From assembly GCF_004794105.1 (NCBI RefSeq), contig NZ_SRYR01000002.1, positions 248,001-312,000 on the forward strand: 64,000 bases of DNA, given 5' to 3'. Under the pieces are notes generated by a model. The model did no database searches. It was not told where the DNA came from and worked only from the letters and a program-made list of their open reading frames with translations. Within the stretch, counting starts at the first letter, position 1. Each line of letters opens with the position of its first letter. This DNA comes from Clostridium sartagoforme (GTDB lineage: Bacteria > Bacillota > Clostridia > Clostridiales > Clostridiaceae). This document shows positions 53,498 to 61,634 of the stretch, piece by piece. The position numbers and the translations under genes were made by a program.

Positions 53498-53530
53498 GAG
53501 CTGTCCTTGTGCGACAGCTCATTTTTTATG
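53498..53530 (+). terminator. Terminator after gshF, made from a family 1 repeat end
   Basis: GAGCTGTC-CTTGTGC-GACAGCTC (53498-53520) is a stem followed by ATTTTTTATG. The TTGTGCGACAGC part is the family 1 repeat end. Confidence 0.85.
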
Positions 53531-53625
53531 AATAAATTTAGAAAATTATTTTAGATAAAGTAAAACTTATTATAGTTACATAATATATATTTTTAATCGT
53601 AGGTGGTATAATATTATAGATAATA

Positions 53626-53675
53626 GGTGCTGTCGCACAATGAAAAATTAAGAATGAATAATGTAATAATAAATA
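53626..53675. repeat. Short palindromic repeat, family 1 (copy E, partial)
   Basis: GGTGCTGTCGCACAATGAAAAATTAAGAATGAATAATG is the left end of the family 1 element without the central hairpin. It lies just before the M42 aminopeptidase ribosome site. Together with the terminator above it may be the two ends of one decayed copy. Confidence 0.65.
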
Positions 53676-53710
53676 TAATATTAAGAATATTATTATAAAG
53701 GAGTGGTTAG

Positions 53711-54490
53711 ATGAATTATAGAGTAAATAAAGATTATGTTTTAAATACTGCAAAAAGGATATTAGAGTTTGATAGTCCAACTGGATTTTGCTTTGATATT
53801 ATGGAAGAAATAAAAAAGATTGCTACTGGCTTTGGATATGAATTTAGTACTACTAGAAAAGGCTGTGGAGTTATAACTGTTAAAGGTGAAAGTAATGAAA
53901 GAGTTATAGGGCTAGCTGCTCATGTAGACACATTAGGTGCTATGGTTAGGTCAATAACTAGTAGTGGAACATTAAAGTTTACCTTACTTGGAGGGCCTAT
54001 CCCAGCTACTATGGATAGTGAATACTGTAAGATTAGAACTAGGGATGGAAAGATTTATACTGGTACTTTTTTAAGCACAAGCCCTGCAGTTCACGTTTAT
54101 CCAGATAGTAAGGATAAAAAGCGTGATCCTGAAAATATGGAAGTTAGAATAGATGAGAAAGTTCTATCAAAGAAGGACGTTGAAGATTTAGGAATATGTC
54201 CAGGTGATTTTATATTCTTAGATACTAAGACTACTATTACTGAAAGTGGATTTATTAAATCTAGATTTATAGATGATAAGGGTAGTGTAGCTGCTTTAAT
54301 GGGGCTTCTAGAGCTTTTAAATAGAGAAAAAATCACACCGAAATATACAATAAAATTATTTATTTCAGTTTATGAAGAAGTTGGTCATGGAGCTTCATAT
54401 ATACCACAAGATATAACTGAAATGATTGCTGTAGATATGGGATGTATTGGGGATGACTTATCTTGTACAGAATATGATGTATCAATGTGA
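53711..54490 (+). pseudogene. M42 family aminopeptidase, 3'-truncated
   Basis: 259 codons against about 340-350 for intact M42 enzymes. Visible metal ligands and catalytic residues are H71 (AAHVDTLGAM), D188/D189 (FIDDKGSV), E222/E223 (EEVGHGAS) and D242 (VDMGCIGDD). The chain stops after CTEYDVSM. In intact homologues DVSICAKDSSGPY and a late THYNAV-type His ligand follow. That last metal ligand is missing, so the product should be inactive. The break at about 54486 marks the left edge of the inserted element. ATG follows AAGGAG, so the stump may still be translated. Confidence 0.88.
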
Positions 54491-54662
54491 ATAACATATA
54501 ATAAACAAAACTATGAACTAATAAATAATTATATAATCATATGTATAATATGTGAGTATATAAGTGTTTATTAGTTTTTACTATTTTACAATACTTTTAA
54601 ACGAAATAAATATATGGTATAATTGTATTTATATTACAAATATGCAGAATAAATAAAAGGGT

Positions 54663-55988
54663 GTGAATACTATAATAAATGAATATAGAAAAGAAAGAGT
54701 AAATTTCTTTTATACGGTTATAAATGTGCCAATAAATAATGAGTTGAGGTTTCATATATGTATTTTTGATGATAGAAAAGATGAAGCACATCCTTTCACT
54801 CAATATTTAAAAGATAGAATGGGGAATTTCACCTTAAAAAATAAATCATTAAATACTATAAAGAATTTTCATTTAACTTATATAATAAGATTTCTAAATT
54901 TCATATATAATGATAGTGAAACACCTATAGGAGATATTAGAGACTTAACTATAAAAATAATAGAGGAATTCTTAGATAAGTTCTCACAAGGAGAGTTGCC
55001 ACAAGATTTTATTGGAGAGTGGAGATCAAGAGAATCGGTAGAACGTGCTACTTATGCATTAAGTCATTTTGTATATTGGTTATGGTGGAAAAAAGATAGA
55101 AAAACTAATGGAAAATTATTTAATTTAAAGTATATTAAAGAAGAAAATTTTTTGTTTGAGAAGGTCATGAGACATTCAAAAAATGGTTATTCTTCTAAAG
55201 AGATAAAAAGTTTAATTAATATTGTTGTACCTAATATGTCAACTAAGATAAATACACGAGAAAAAGTAGTTACGTTAAGTGAATATAGTATATCGAAGTT
55301 AATAGAGTTATCTTTAGAAAATGATAATATGCTTACTTTAGGTATAGTATTGGGAGCGTATGCTGGATTAAGGGTAGGGGATATAACACAATTAAGTGAA
55401 GAGAGGATAAAAGGCTTATCTAAGAATAGGTGCTTTGGTGCTTATTTAGAATTATCTCAGGATATTATTTTACGCTCTGATAATATTAGAACAAGTGGTA
55501 TTAAAACAAAGAGAACAGTACCTATCTATCCTGGTTGTACAAAGGCAATTTATGTATATTACCAAATGCATATAGAATTTTTGAAAGCAAAGGGGTTATA
55601 TCCTAATAAATATGGAGCATTATTTTTAAATAATAATGGATTTGCTATGACTTCACAAACATATTTAAGAAGATTTGGAAAATTAAACGATTTATTAGAT
55701 AAATCAATTAAGGAAGAAGTTTTGTTTGGGAATATAGATGCTATTCAAGAAGAAGAAATTTTATCTAATAATAAAATAACTCCTCATTCTCTAAGGCATT
55801 ATTTTAAGCAATTGATACAATCTGTAGAACCTAATAAGCGTATTATACAATATTATTTGGCTCATAAGAGTTTTAATAGTCAGGATAGTTATGCATTTGG
55901 AGTATCTAGTAAAGAAGTTATAAGAGAATGCCAAAACAAGTTATATATGCCGATAAAAGGTATATATGCTAGAGAGGGATATAAATAA
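54663..55988 (+). CDS. Tyrosine recombinase, first gene of the element cassette
   Basis: 441 residues from a GTG start. The N-terminal 160 residues include a helical core-binding region (TIKNFHLTYIIRFLNFIYND). The catalytic domain has all expected residues: R237 (AGLRVGD), K281/K283 (GIKTKRTVP), H375 and R378 (TPHSLRHYF), H401 (LAHKSFN) and nucleophile Y410 (QDSYAF), nine residues after the His as usual. It should cut and join DNA at the element ends. Position and size match TnpA of Tn554-type elements. It should be active as judged from motifs. Confidence 0.88.
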   Translation: MNTIINEYRKERVNFFYTVINVPINNELRFHICIFDDRKDEAHPFTQYLKDRMGNFTLKNKSLNTIKNFHLTYIIRFLNFIYNDSETPIGDIRDLTIKIIEEFLDKFSQGELPQDFIGEWRSRESVERATYALSHFVYWLWWKKDRKTNGKLFNLKYIKEENFLFEKVMRHSKNGYSSKEIKSLINIVVPNMSTKINTREKVVTLSEYSISKLIELSLENDNMLTLGIVLGAYAGLRVGDITQLSEERIKGLSKNRCFGAYLELSQDIILRSDNIRTSGIKTKRTVPIYPGCTKAIYVYYQMHIEFLKAKGLYPNKYGALFLNNNGFAMTSQTYLRRFGKLNDLLDKSIKEEVLFGNIDAIQEEEILSNNKITPHSLRHYFKQLIQSVEPNKRIIQYYLAHKSFNSQDSYAFGVSSKEVIRECQNKLYMPIKGIYAREGYK

Positions 55989-56000
55989 ATTGGTAGTGTG

Positions 56001-58781
56001 ATGAAAATGAGTAAAGTAAGTGATGAATACATGAATATAAATGAATGTATTGAGTATTTAAATGAAAATAGTGTTATTAAAGTTAAAAAACAGTTTTTTA
56101 TTAATAGATTAATAAAAATTGCTGAGAATTGCATTGTTGGAGATAATATAATATTAAATAATAAATTTATATATATAAAAGAAAACTATTTCTTTAATCA
56201 GGTAGAACTATATAAAAATAGTATAGATAGACCAACTGTAATTAGAAAGATAATTAAGGTTATAAAAGATAATAAATTTTATGATGCTAGCGTTAAAGGA
56301 AGGCTATATACTAAAGTAGATAATTATTTAATTCCACTTTTTTCAATGGATATAACATTTATTACTAAAGAAGATTTTAACTCTATTTTAAGTGGGATAG
56401 AGTTAATAATTCAATGTCAAAGTATTAATACTCAACAATTATTAAAAGAAGTAAATAATTTATTTAAAGGTGTACAATTTGATAACAATGAGAAAAATAT
56501 ATTTAAATATATATTGGATAATAATCTTCTATATTTTCCTACAAATCATGTAGGAAATTTTATTTCAAAAGGAAATATGTATCCAAAATCTACTGTTGAT
56601 AAGGTAAAGGAAAATCTAAGGAAATATGTTAGGGAGAAAAAAGTTAAACTAATTAATATATCATTTTCAGAGTATTTATCATTATCAGATGAAGAATTCA
56701 ATGAAAACTATATTGAGTTAGATATGGAAATGTTTAATAGGTTAGTACAATACCAGAATAATATTGGTAATTTTGTAAGAATAAAAAGAACCTTTAGGGA
56801 CACAAATGTAAAAGTAATATGGATACATAGAGGTAAAAAAATTGTTTCTAAAAAAGAATTTTTAGAATTTTCTGACTTTAAAAATAATTATGTTGGTAAT
56901 GAGTATTTACAACAGTATAATGTTTCGATAAAACCATTACTTGCTAAAAATAATGGCATTATATTAAAGAAATATAAGTCAATTTATTATATTAATAAGT
57001 TAGATGTAGATAGATATGTTCATATTAATAATTATAATGAACAGTTTGCAAGTGCAAAAAGTATGTATGACAAGGTTATGACCAAAATAGAATATTTTCC
57101 TAATAAAAATGAATACAGATTTCCTAAATTTAAAAGTCTGTTTGTAGAATTTATTAAATTAACTAATACAAAAGTAAAGTCTTATATATATGTTTCTCGT
57201 ATATATAATGTTTACAATGCCATATTAAATAATATAAATATTGACTTATACCCTTTCAATAAAGAGGAAAACAATAAACTATTTCAAAAAGTCGCTCTAG
57301 TAGTTAATGTAAGTCAAAATGATAGAGGGATACTGATTAAATTTATAAACTATCTAATTAATATAAAGAGTTTTGATATAGATAGAATTATAGACTGTTC
57401 AAAGAGGGGGAATAGGGAACCTTATAGAGAAGAACAATTCTTGAGTTTATTGGTTCATTTAATTGATATAGTAGCCAAAAAAAATAACTTGCAAAAGTTA
57501 TATAGAGATTGGAATCTATCAAGTTGTGTTTTATATTTGTTTATGCATTATTGTGTTGCATGGAGAAAAATGGATTTGGTCGATCAGTTACCTATTCCTA
57601 GTATAAGAAGTATAGAAGGTATTACGGATGGAGAATCATTTATTAAATGGCTAGAGGATGGAAATGAATTAACAGAAAATAGATCATATAAAATATGTAA
57701 AAGCATTGAGGAGAAAACATATAGATTAAGATTAAAAGCAAAGAAAAATAATGCATATTTAAATTGCATTATTTCTAGTCACCTTATTAAGGAAGTTGCG
57801 TTATTGCTGTGCATTAACGCGGCTAATAGGGAAATACATTATTCTAAAAATAATAATTTTAGATTAGAGCATAGAGCATTTAATGCTGCATACCTAGAAA
57901 ATCAAAAAATGAAAATATTATTAAAAGATAATTTTGATATTGATTTAGAGGAAATTTTAGGAGGAGCATTTGATAACATAAAAATGAATAAAGGGTTTTT
58001 ATCTTTAGTAAAAGAAAAATCAGAAGAATTAGGTATAGCATATTCCTATTATTATACACAAGTTGCTAGAGGACATTTATCAAAAAATAATACTCTGTCA
58101 GAAACTACTAAAATATATTTAAAAAAGGATATTTCTAAGGCATCTGTAATGGTATTTGCGACTGGTACTATGGGGAGCACAGCACATACTTTATTGGAAT
58201 TAGTTGATCCAAAATTTAAGAGTAAGAGTAATGAAGAAAAGATAATTGAAATACAAAATCTTAATATGACTCCATATACAATTGAAAGAAATATTAAGAC
58301 TATCGCAAAGAAGATACTATTAATACAAGATGAAATAGATAACTTTTTTAAACAAGGTGGTTATAAGGAAGGGCTATTGCAAGATATTTTATATGGACAA
58401 AACTTTTATGGGATTGAAGAGAAAACTAAGTGCTTGATTAAAATAACACGAAAAAACCATGTAGGTATAACACGAATTAAATCTTATAATTATGATAATA
58501 TTAATGGAAATAATAATCATTGTCCATTAAATAAATTAAGTTGTATTGGGTGTGAATATATGATTTCACTTAGGTATTTTATATATGAATTTGAAAAAAA
58601 GTTTAATAAAATTTTATATGATTTAGAACATTTTAAAACTGAACTTGATAAAGAAATAGCAATAGATAGTATTAATGAGTTATATTTGCCGGTATTAAAT
58701 GATTTAGCATTGGTTTTAGGTGATAATATTGGTAAAGTTATTAATGTTAATAGATATTTAGAATTAGCAAAGAGGAGTTAA
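56001..58781 (+). CDS. 927-residue protein of the recombinase cassette, family unknown
   Basis: About 926 residues; GTG at 55998, ATG at 56001 and ATG at 56007 are all possible starts, so numbering is approximate. No tyrosine-recombinase signature (R, HxxR, Y) is evident. A zinc-ribbon-like motif H841-C842-x6-C849-x2-C852 lies near the end, followed by a long helical tail. The stretch RGHLSKNNTLSETTKIYLKK, then ATGTMGSTAHTLLELVDP, is its best landmark. It sits where Tn554 has tnpB and where trio elements have a large second gene, and is roughly the size of GmtZ-like or VPA1269-like partners. A structural or accessory DNA-binding role in transposition is inferred, not shown. Confidence 0.6.
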   Translation: MKMSKVSDEYMNINECIEYLNENSVIKVKKQFFINRLIKIAENCIVGDNIILNNKFIYIKENYFFNQVELYKNSIDRPTVIRKIIKVIKDNKFYDASVKGRLYTKVDNYLIPLFSMDITFITKEDFNSILSGIELIIQCQSINTQQLLKEVNNLFKGVQFDNNEKNIFKYILDNNLLYFPTNHVGNFISKGNMYPKSTVDKVKENLRKYVREKKVKLINISFSEYLSLSDEEFNENYIELDMEMFNRLVQYQNNIGNFVRIKRTFRDTNVKVIWIHRGKKIVSKKEFLEFSDFKNNYVGNEYLQQYNVSIKPLLAKNNGIILKKYKSIYYINKLDVDRYVHINNYNEQFASAKSMYDKVMTKIEYFPNKNEYRFPKFKSLFVEFIKLTNTKVKSYIYVSRIYNVYNAILNNINIDLYPFNKEENNKLFQKVALVVNVSQNDRGILIKFINYLINIKSFDIDRIIDCSKRGNREPYREEQFLSLLVHLIDIVAKKNNLQKLYRDWNLSSCVLYLFMHYCVAWRKMDLVDQLPIPSIRSIEGITDGESFIKWLEDGNELTENRSYKICKSIEEKTYRLRLKAKKNNAYLNCIISSHLIKEVALLLCINAANREIHYSKNNNFRLEHRAFNAAYLENQKMKILLKDNFDIDLEEILGGAFDNIKMNKGFLSLVKEKSEELGIAYSYYYTQVARGHLSKNNTLSETTKIYLKKDISKASVMVFATGTMGSTAHTLLELVDPKFKSKSNEEKIIEIQNLNMTPYTIERNIKTIAKKILLIQDEIDNFFKQGGYKEGLLQDILYGQNFYGIEEKTKCLIKITRKNHVGITRIKSYNYDNINGNNNHCPLNKLSCIGCEYMISLRYFIYEFEKKFNKILYDLEHFKTELDKEIAIDSINELYLPVLNDLALVLGDNIGKVINVNRYLELAKRS

Positions 58782-58787
58782 GAATTT

Positions 58788-60452
58788 GTGGGTAATATTG
58801 TTTTTAAGGAGTTAGAAGATGCAAATGTTTTAATAGAAGAAAGTATTGAATTTAATTATGATAGGGTAGATGAATATTTAACACAATTTAAAAAAATATG
58901 TAAGAAAGGAATATTGAGAGAAAACAGTTCGTTTTATGATAGTCAATGGATTATTAATATTGGTGGTGTAGAAAATTCTATCATTCTACCAACAGATATA
59001 AAAATGAAGGAACTTAGTGTTTTATTTGGTAAAAATATATGTGAATTTGAATTAGCATATAGGAGTTTTATTATATCTTCTTTAAATTTGCCAAATTCAA
59101 CGATGGCTTTTAATTTGGCAATGAAAAGACTAACAGTACAATTTGATTCATCCAGTATAAATATTTTAGTTAAGGCTAGTATTGTTAGATTTATTAATTA
59201 TATAAAAGTATCAGAAAAGAAATATATAGAATTTCAGACATTGTTTGATGAAATAGAGGTTAAGGAAATAGGTGAAAGAACTTTACCAGAGTTTGAAGAA
59301 ATATTTCTATTTTCTGATATAATTAATGATATTATTTATAATAAAAATATACTAGAATATAAGGATTACTTAATTACTATTATGTGGTGGAAAATTTGTA
59401 GTATACTACCATTAAGACCTTCTGAATTTGTTAGAACTAAGTTTGAATGTATTTATAAAGAAGGAAATGAATTCTATTTAAAAGTTTGGAGAAGCAAAGG
59501 AAAAATAGGTAAGAAGATTAGTAATATATCTAATGTTAATGAGTATTATTTTGAAGATATAGTTAATATCGATGAGGAACTGTTCATCTTAATTGAGAAC
59601 TATAGAGATATATTAATTAATGAATTCAATTACGAAATTAAAGATGAATTATTTCCATATATAATTTTGAAAAATATTAGTAATAACTACAATAATAGAA
59701 AAAAGAATCTTACTAATATTTCATCATATGACTTATATAATAACGTAAAAAGGTTCTATAGCATTATAGTAGCAAATGAATATGGGTTAAAACCTATATC
59801 TAAATATGTAAAAAGAGAGGAAGGCAGTAAGTATCTTGGTGAACTAACTCCTTACGATGCTAGGCATATCGCTATAATCAATTTAATTCTAATGGGTACA
59901 GATGTATTAGAAGTAATGTATTTATCGGGACATACGAATATCAATACTGCATATGGATATTTCAATCATATAAGAGAATTCTCTAAAGGGTATGCATTAG
60001 GCTATGCTAAAGCACTATCTAATAATACACTTAACAAAAAAATGAATACGTTTATAAATCAAGCCAGAAAACAAAATAATAGAGGAAAAGGGAACGATGA
60101 TTATTATAGAATATTAAATGCTATTAATAGCAAAAAGGTAATTCTTAAAAAAGTAGAAGGTGGATATTGTCGGTATCAGGATATTGATAATGATAAATAT
60201 TATTGTTTCTTATATGAAAGAAATCATACCTTATGTCAATTCTTCGTTAAAGATAATAGTGAAGTTGTAGAAGATGAAATTAAAAAAGTAGAAAAAGATA
60301 TAGATACTACTGTGAAAGTATTGATAGATCTAATAAAAGATATGGAGGGTATATCCAAATTCAATGAATTATATAAAACAACATCTTGTAGGTTGGCAAA
60401 TAATATCTCTAAATTAGCAAAATTGAATGAAAGATCAATTAGGGGGGAATAG
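58788..60452 (+). CDS. Degenerate tyrosine recombinase with Cys-rich tail
   Basis: 554 residues from a GTG behind AGAGGAG. The catalytic domain (about 195-400) shows R210 (LPLRPSEF), a basic loop (WRSKGKIGKK), box II as TPYDARHIAI with R359 but Tyr356 where His is expected, H382 (LSGHTNIN) and Y391 (AYGYF). Four of five key positions remain, so activity is uncertain. A Cys-rich tail follows (C461, C473, C483), like the metal-binding tails of TnpB-type recombinases. It overlaps neither neighbour but is spaced by 6 and 2 bases, so the cassette is co-transcribed. Confidence 0.75.
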   Translation: MGNIVFKELEDANVLIEESIEFNYDRVDEYLTQFKKICKKGILRENSSFYDSQWIINIGGVENSIILPTDIKMKELSVLFGKNICEFELAYRSFIISSLNLPNSTMAFNLAMKRLTVQFDSSSINILVKASIVRFINYIKVSEKKYIEFQTLFDEIEVKEIGERTLPEFEEIFLFSDIINDIIYNKNILEYKDYLITIMWWKICSILPLRPSEFVRTKFECIYKEGNEFYLKVWRSKGKIGKKISNISNVNEYYFEDIVNIDEELFILIENYRDILINEFNYEIKDELFPYIILKNISNNYNNRKKNLTNISSYDLYNNVKRFYSIIVANEYGLKPISKYVKREEGSKYLGELTPYDARHIAIINLILMGTDVLEVMYLSGHTNINTAYGYFNHIREFSKGYALGYAKALSNNTLNKKMNTFINQARKQNNRGKGNDDYYRILNAINSKKVILKKVEGGYCRYQDIDNDKYYCFLYERNHTLCQFFVKDNSEVVEDEIKKVEKDIDTTVKVLIDLIKDMEGISKFNELYKTTSCRLANNISKLAKLNERSIRGE

Positions 60453-60454
60453 AC

Positions 60455-61234
60455 ATGGCTAGACCAAGAAAAGTATCAGAGAAAGAGTTATTTAGAATTA
60501 TTGAACAATATTTAATAGATAATCCTTATATAGTTAGTTTGAAGTTTTCAGATTTAGCAAAATATAGCCAATCGTTAGGATATAACGAGGTAACATATCA
60601 AGATTTTAGTAGAAATGTGCAAGTTAAGAAGTTCGTTGATGAATATAAAAAGCAAAAGAAAATGACTATGTACTCTAAATTGAATAATGATAAATTAGAG
60701 AAATTAGAGTTTAATGTTGATGAAGTAGTAGATAAAAATATTAAAGACAAGAAGCAGTTAAAAGTAATTTTAAAAGTATTTAAAATTGGATATGATAAGG
60801 CTTTTGATAAGTTGTATGAAAATATAAATAGTATAAAAGAAATGCGAAACAAAATTAGAGAACAAGAGAATAGTATAATAGAATTATCCGAAAAGAATAA
60901 ATTATTAAGATTACAAATTAAAGAAAATGAAGAAAGATATTATAGAAATAGAAGAAAAGAAAAAGAAAAATGGATTTATTTAACTATTAAGGATTTGATT
61001 AATGAAACTAATTTTATTATTAAAAGTGAAGAGCAAATTATAGAGATTATGAAGAACTTAGGATATTCGGCAAAAGATGATATTATAGATATGAACAGTA
61101 TAATTAATAGCGAATTTAAGAATAATGAAGACAAAGAAAATGAAAAAGAGAAAATATCTGGTAGTAGTGTACAAAATGTTATATCATTTAATAAAAAAGA
61201 AAAAAAATTAAACATTCCAGACTTTATGAAATAA
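60455..61234 (+). CDS. HTH/coiled-coil protein, TnpC-like position
   Basis: 259 residues. The N-terminus (MARPRKVSEKELFRIIEQYL and on to about 75) looks like a winged helix or HTH. A Lys/Glu coiled coil (about 125-185) follows, then a hydrophilic tail ending SFNKKEKKLNIPDFMK. It is the last gene of the cassette, two bases after the recombinase-like gene, where Tn554 has tnpC. TnpC-like proteins influence insertion direction and frequency; the same role is inferred here only from order and architecture. ATG follows AGGGGGG. Confidence 0.7.
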   Translation: MARPRKVSEKELFRIIEQYLIDNPYIVSLKFSDLAKYSQSLGYNEVTYQDFSRNVQVKKFVDEYKKQKKMTMYSKLNNDKLEKLEFNVDEVVDKNIKDKKQLKVILKVFKIGYDKAFDKLYENINSIKEMRNKIREQENSIIELSEKNKLLRLQIKENEERYYRNRRKEKEKWIYLTIKDLINETNFIIKSEEQIIEIMKNLGYSAKDDIIDMNSIINSEFKNNEDKENEKEKISGSSVQNVISFNKKEKKLNIPDFMK

Positions 61235-61276
61235 GAAAAAGAAGAAAGTGAAAATTTCTTCTTTTTCTTATTTCAT
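61226..61276. terminator. 22-bp perfect palindromic terminator overlapping both stop codons
   Basis: The arms 61226-61247 and 61255-61276 pair perfectly over 22 bases with a 7-base loop. The first arm includes the ATGAAATAA end of the HTH/coiled-coil gene, and the second encodes the same Met-Lys-stop end of the convergent XRE gene. T-rich on both strands, it separates the recombinase cassette from the cargo. Confidence 0.85.
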
Positions 61277-61528
61277 AGTAATTTCAGATAATAAATCTGC
61301 CATGTTATCTGACATAAATTGTGCAATATTTATATTTAAAACTTTGCATAAGCAATATAATTCATAATCATAGATTGGTCTTTTAAAAGATTCTATTCTT
61401 GATAAATCACTTTGATTAATTTCTAAACCAAGTAAATTGAGTTTCGCAACTAAATCTTCTTGTGATAGGTTTAAAATTACTCGTTTATTCTTTATTATAT
61501 CGCCAAATAAATTTCTGCATAATCTCAT
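61268..61528 (-). CDS. XRE-family transcriptional regulator of the cargo module
   Basis: 86 residues, a single HTH_3 domain: GDIIKNKRVILNLSQEDLVA, then LEINQSDLSRIESFKRPIYD and ELYCLCKVLNINIAQF. There is no effector domain. It is transcribed away from the ATPase-nuclease gene, with 106 bases between the starts, so it probably represses the shared promoter region and itself. Small XRE repressors of this kind guard toxic effectors in many defence and toxin loci. ATG follows GAGGTG on the minus strand. Confidence 0.88.
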   Translation of the reverse strand: MRLCRNLFGDIIKNKRVILNLSQEDLVAKLNLLGLEINQSDLSRIESFKRPIYDYELYCLCKVLNINIAQFMSDNMADLLSEITMK

Positions 61529-61634
61529 AAGTAATCACCTCACAAATTATATGAATATATTTTACAGAAATGCAGAAGACTATATTATGCATCTAGTGCA
61601 TAAAAAGGTAATATATGAAAATAAGGAGTAAAAA

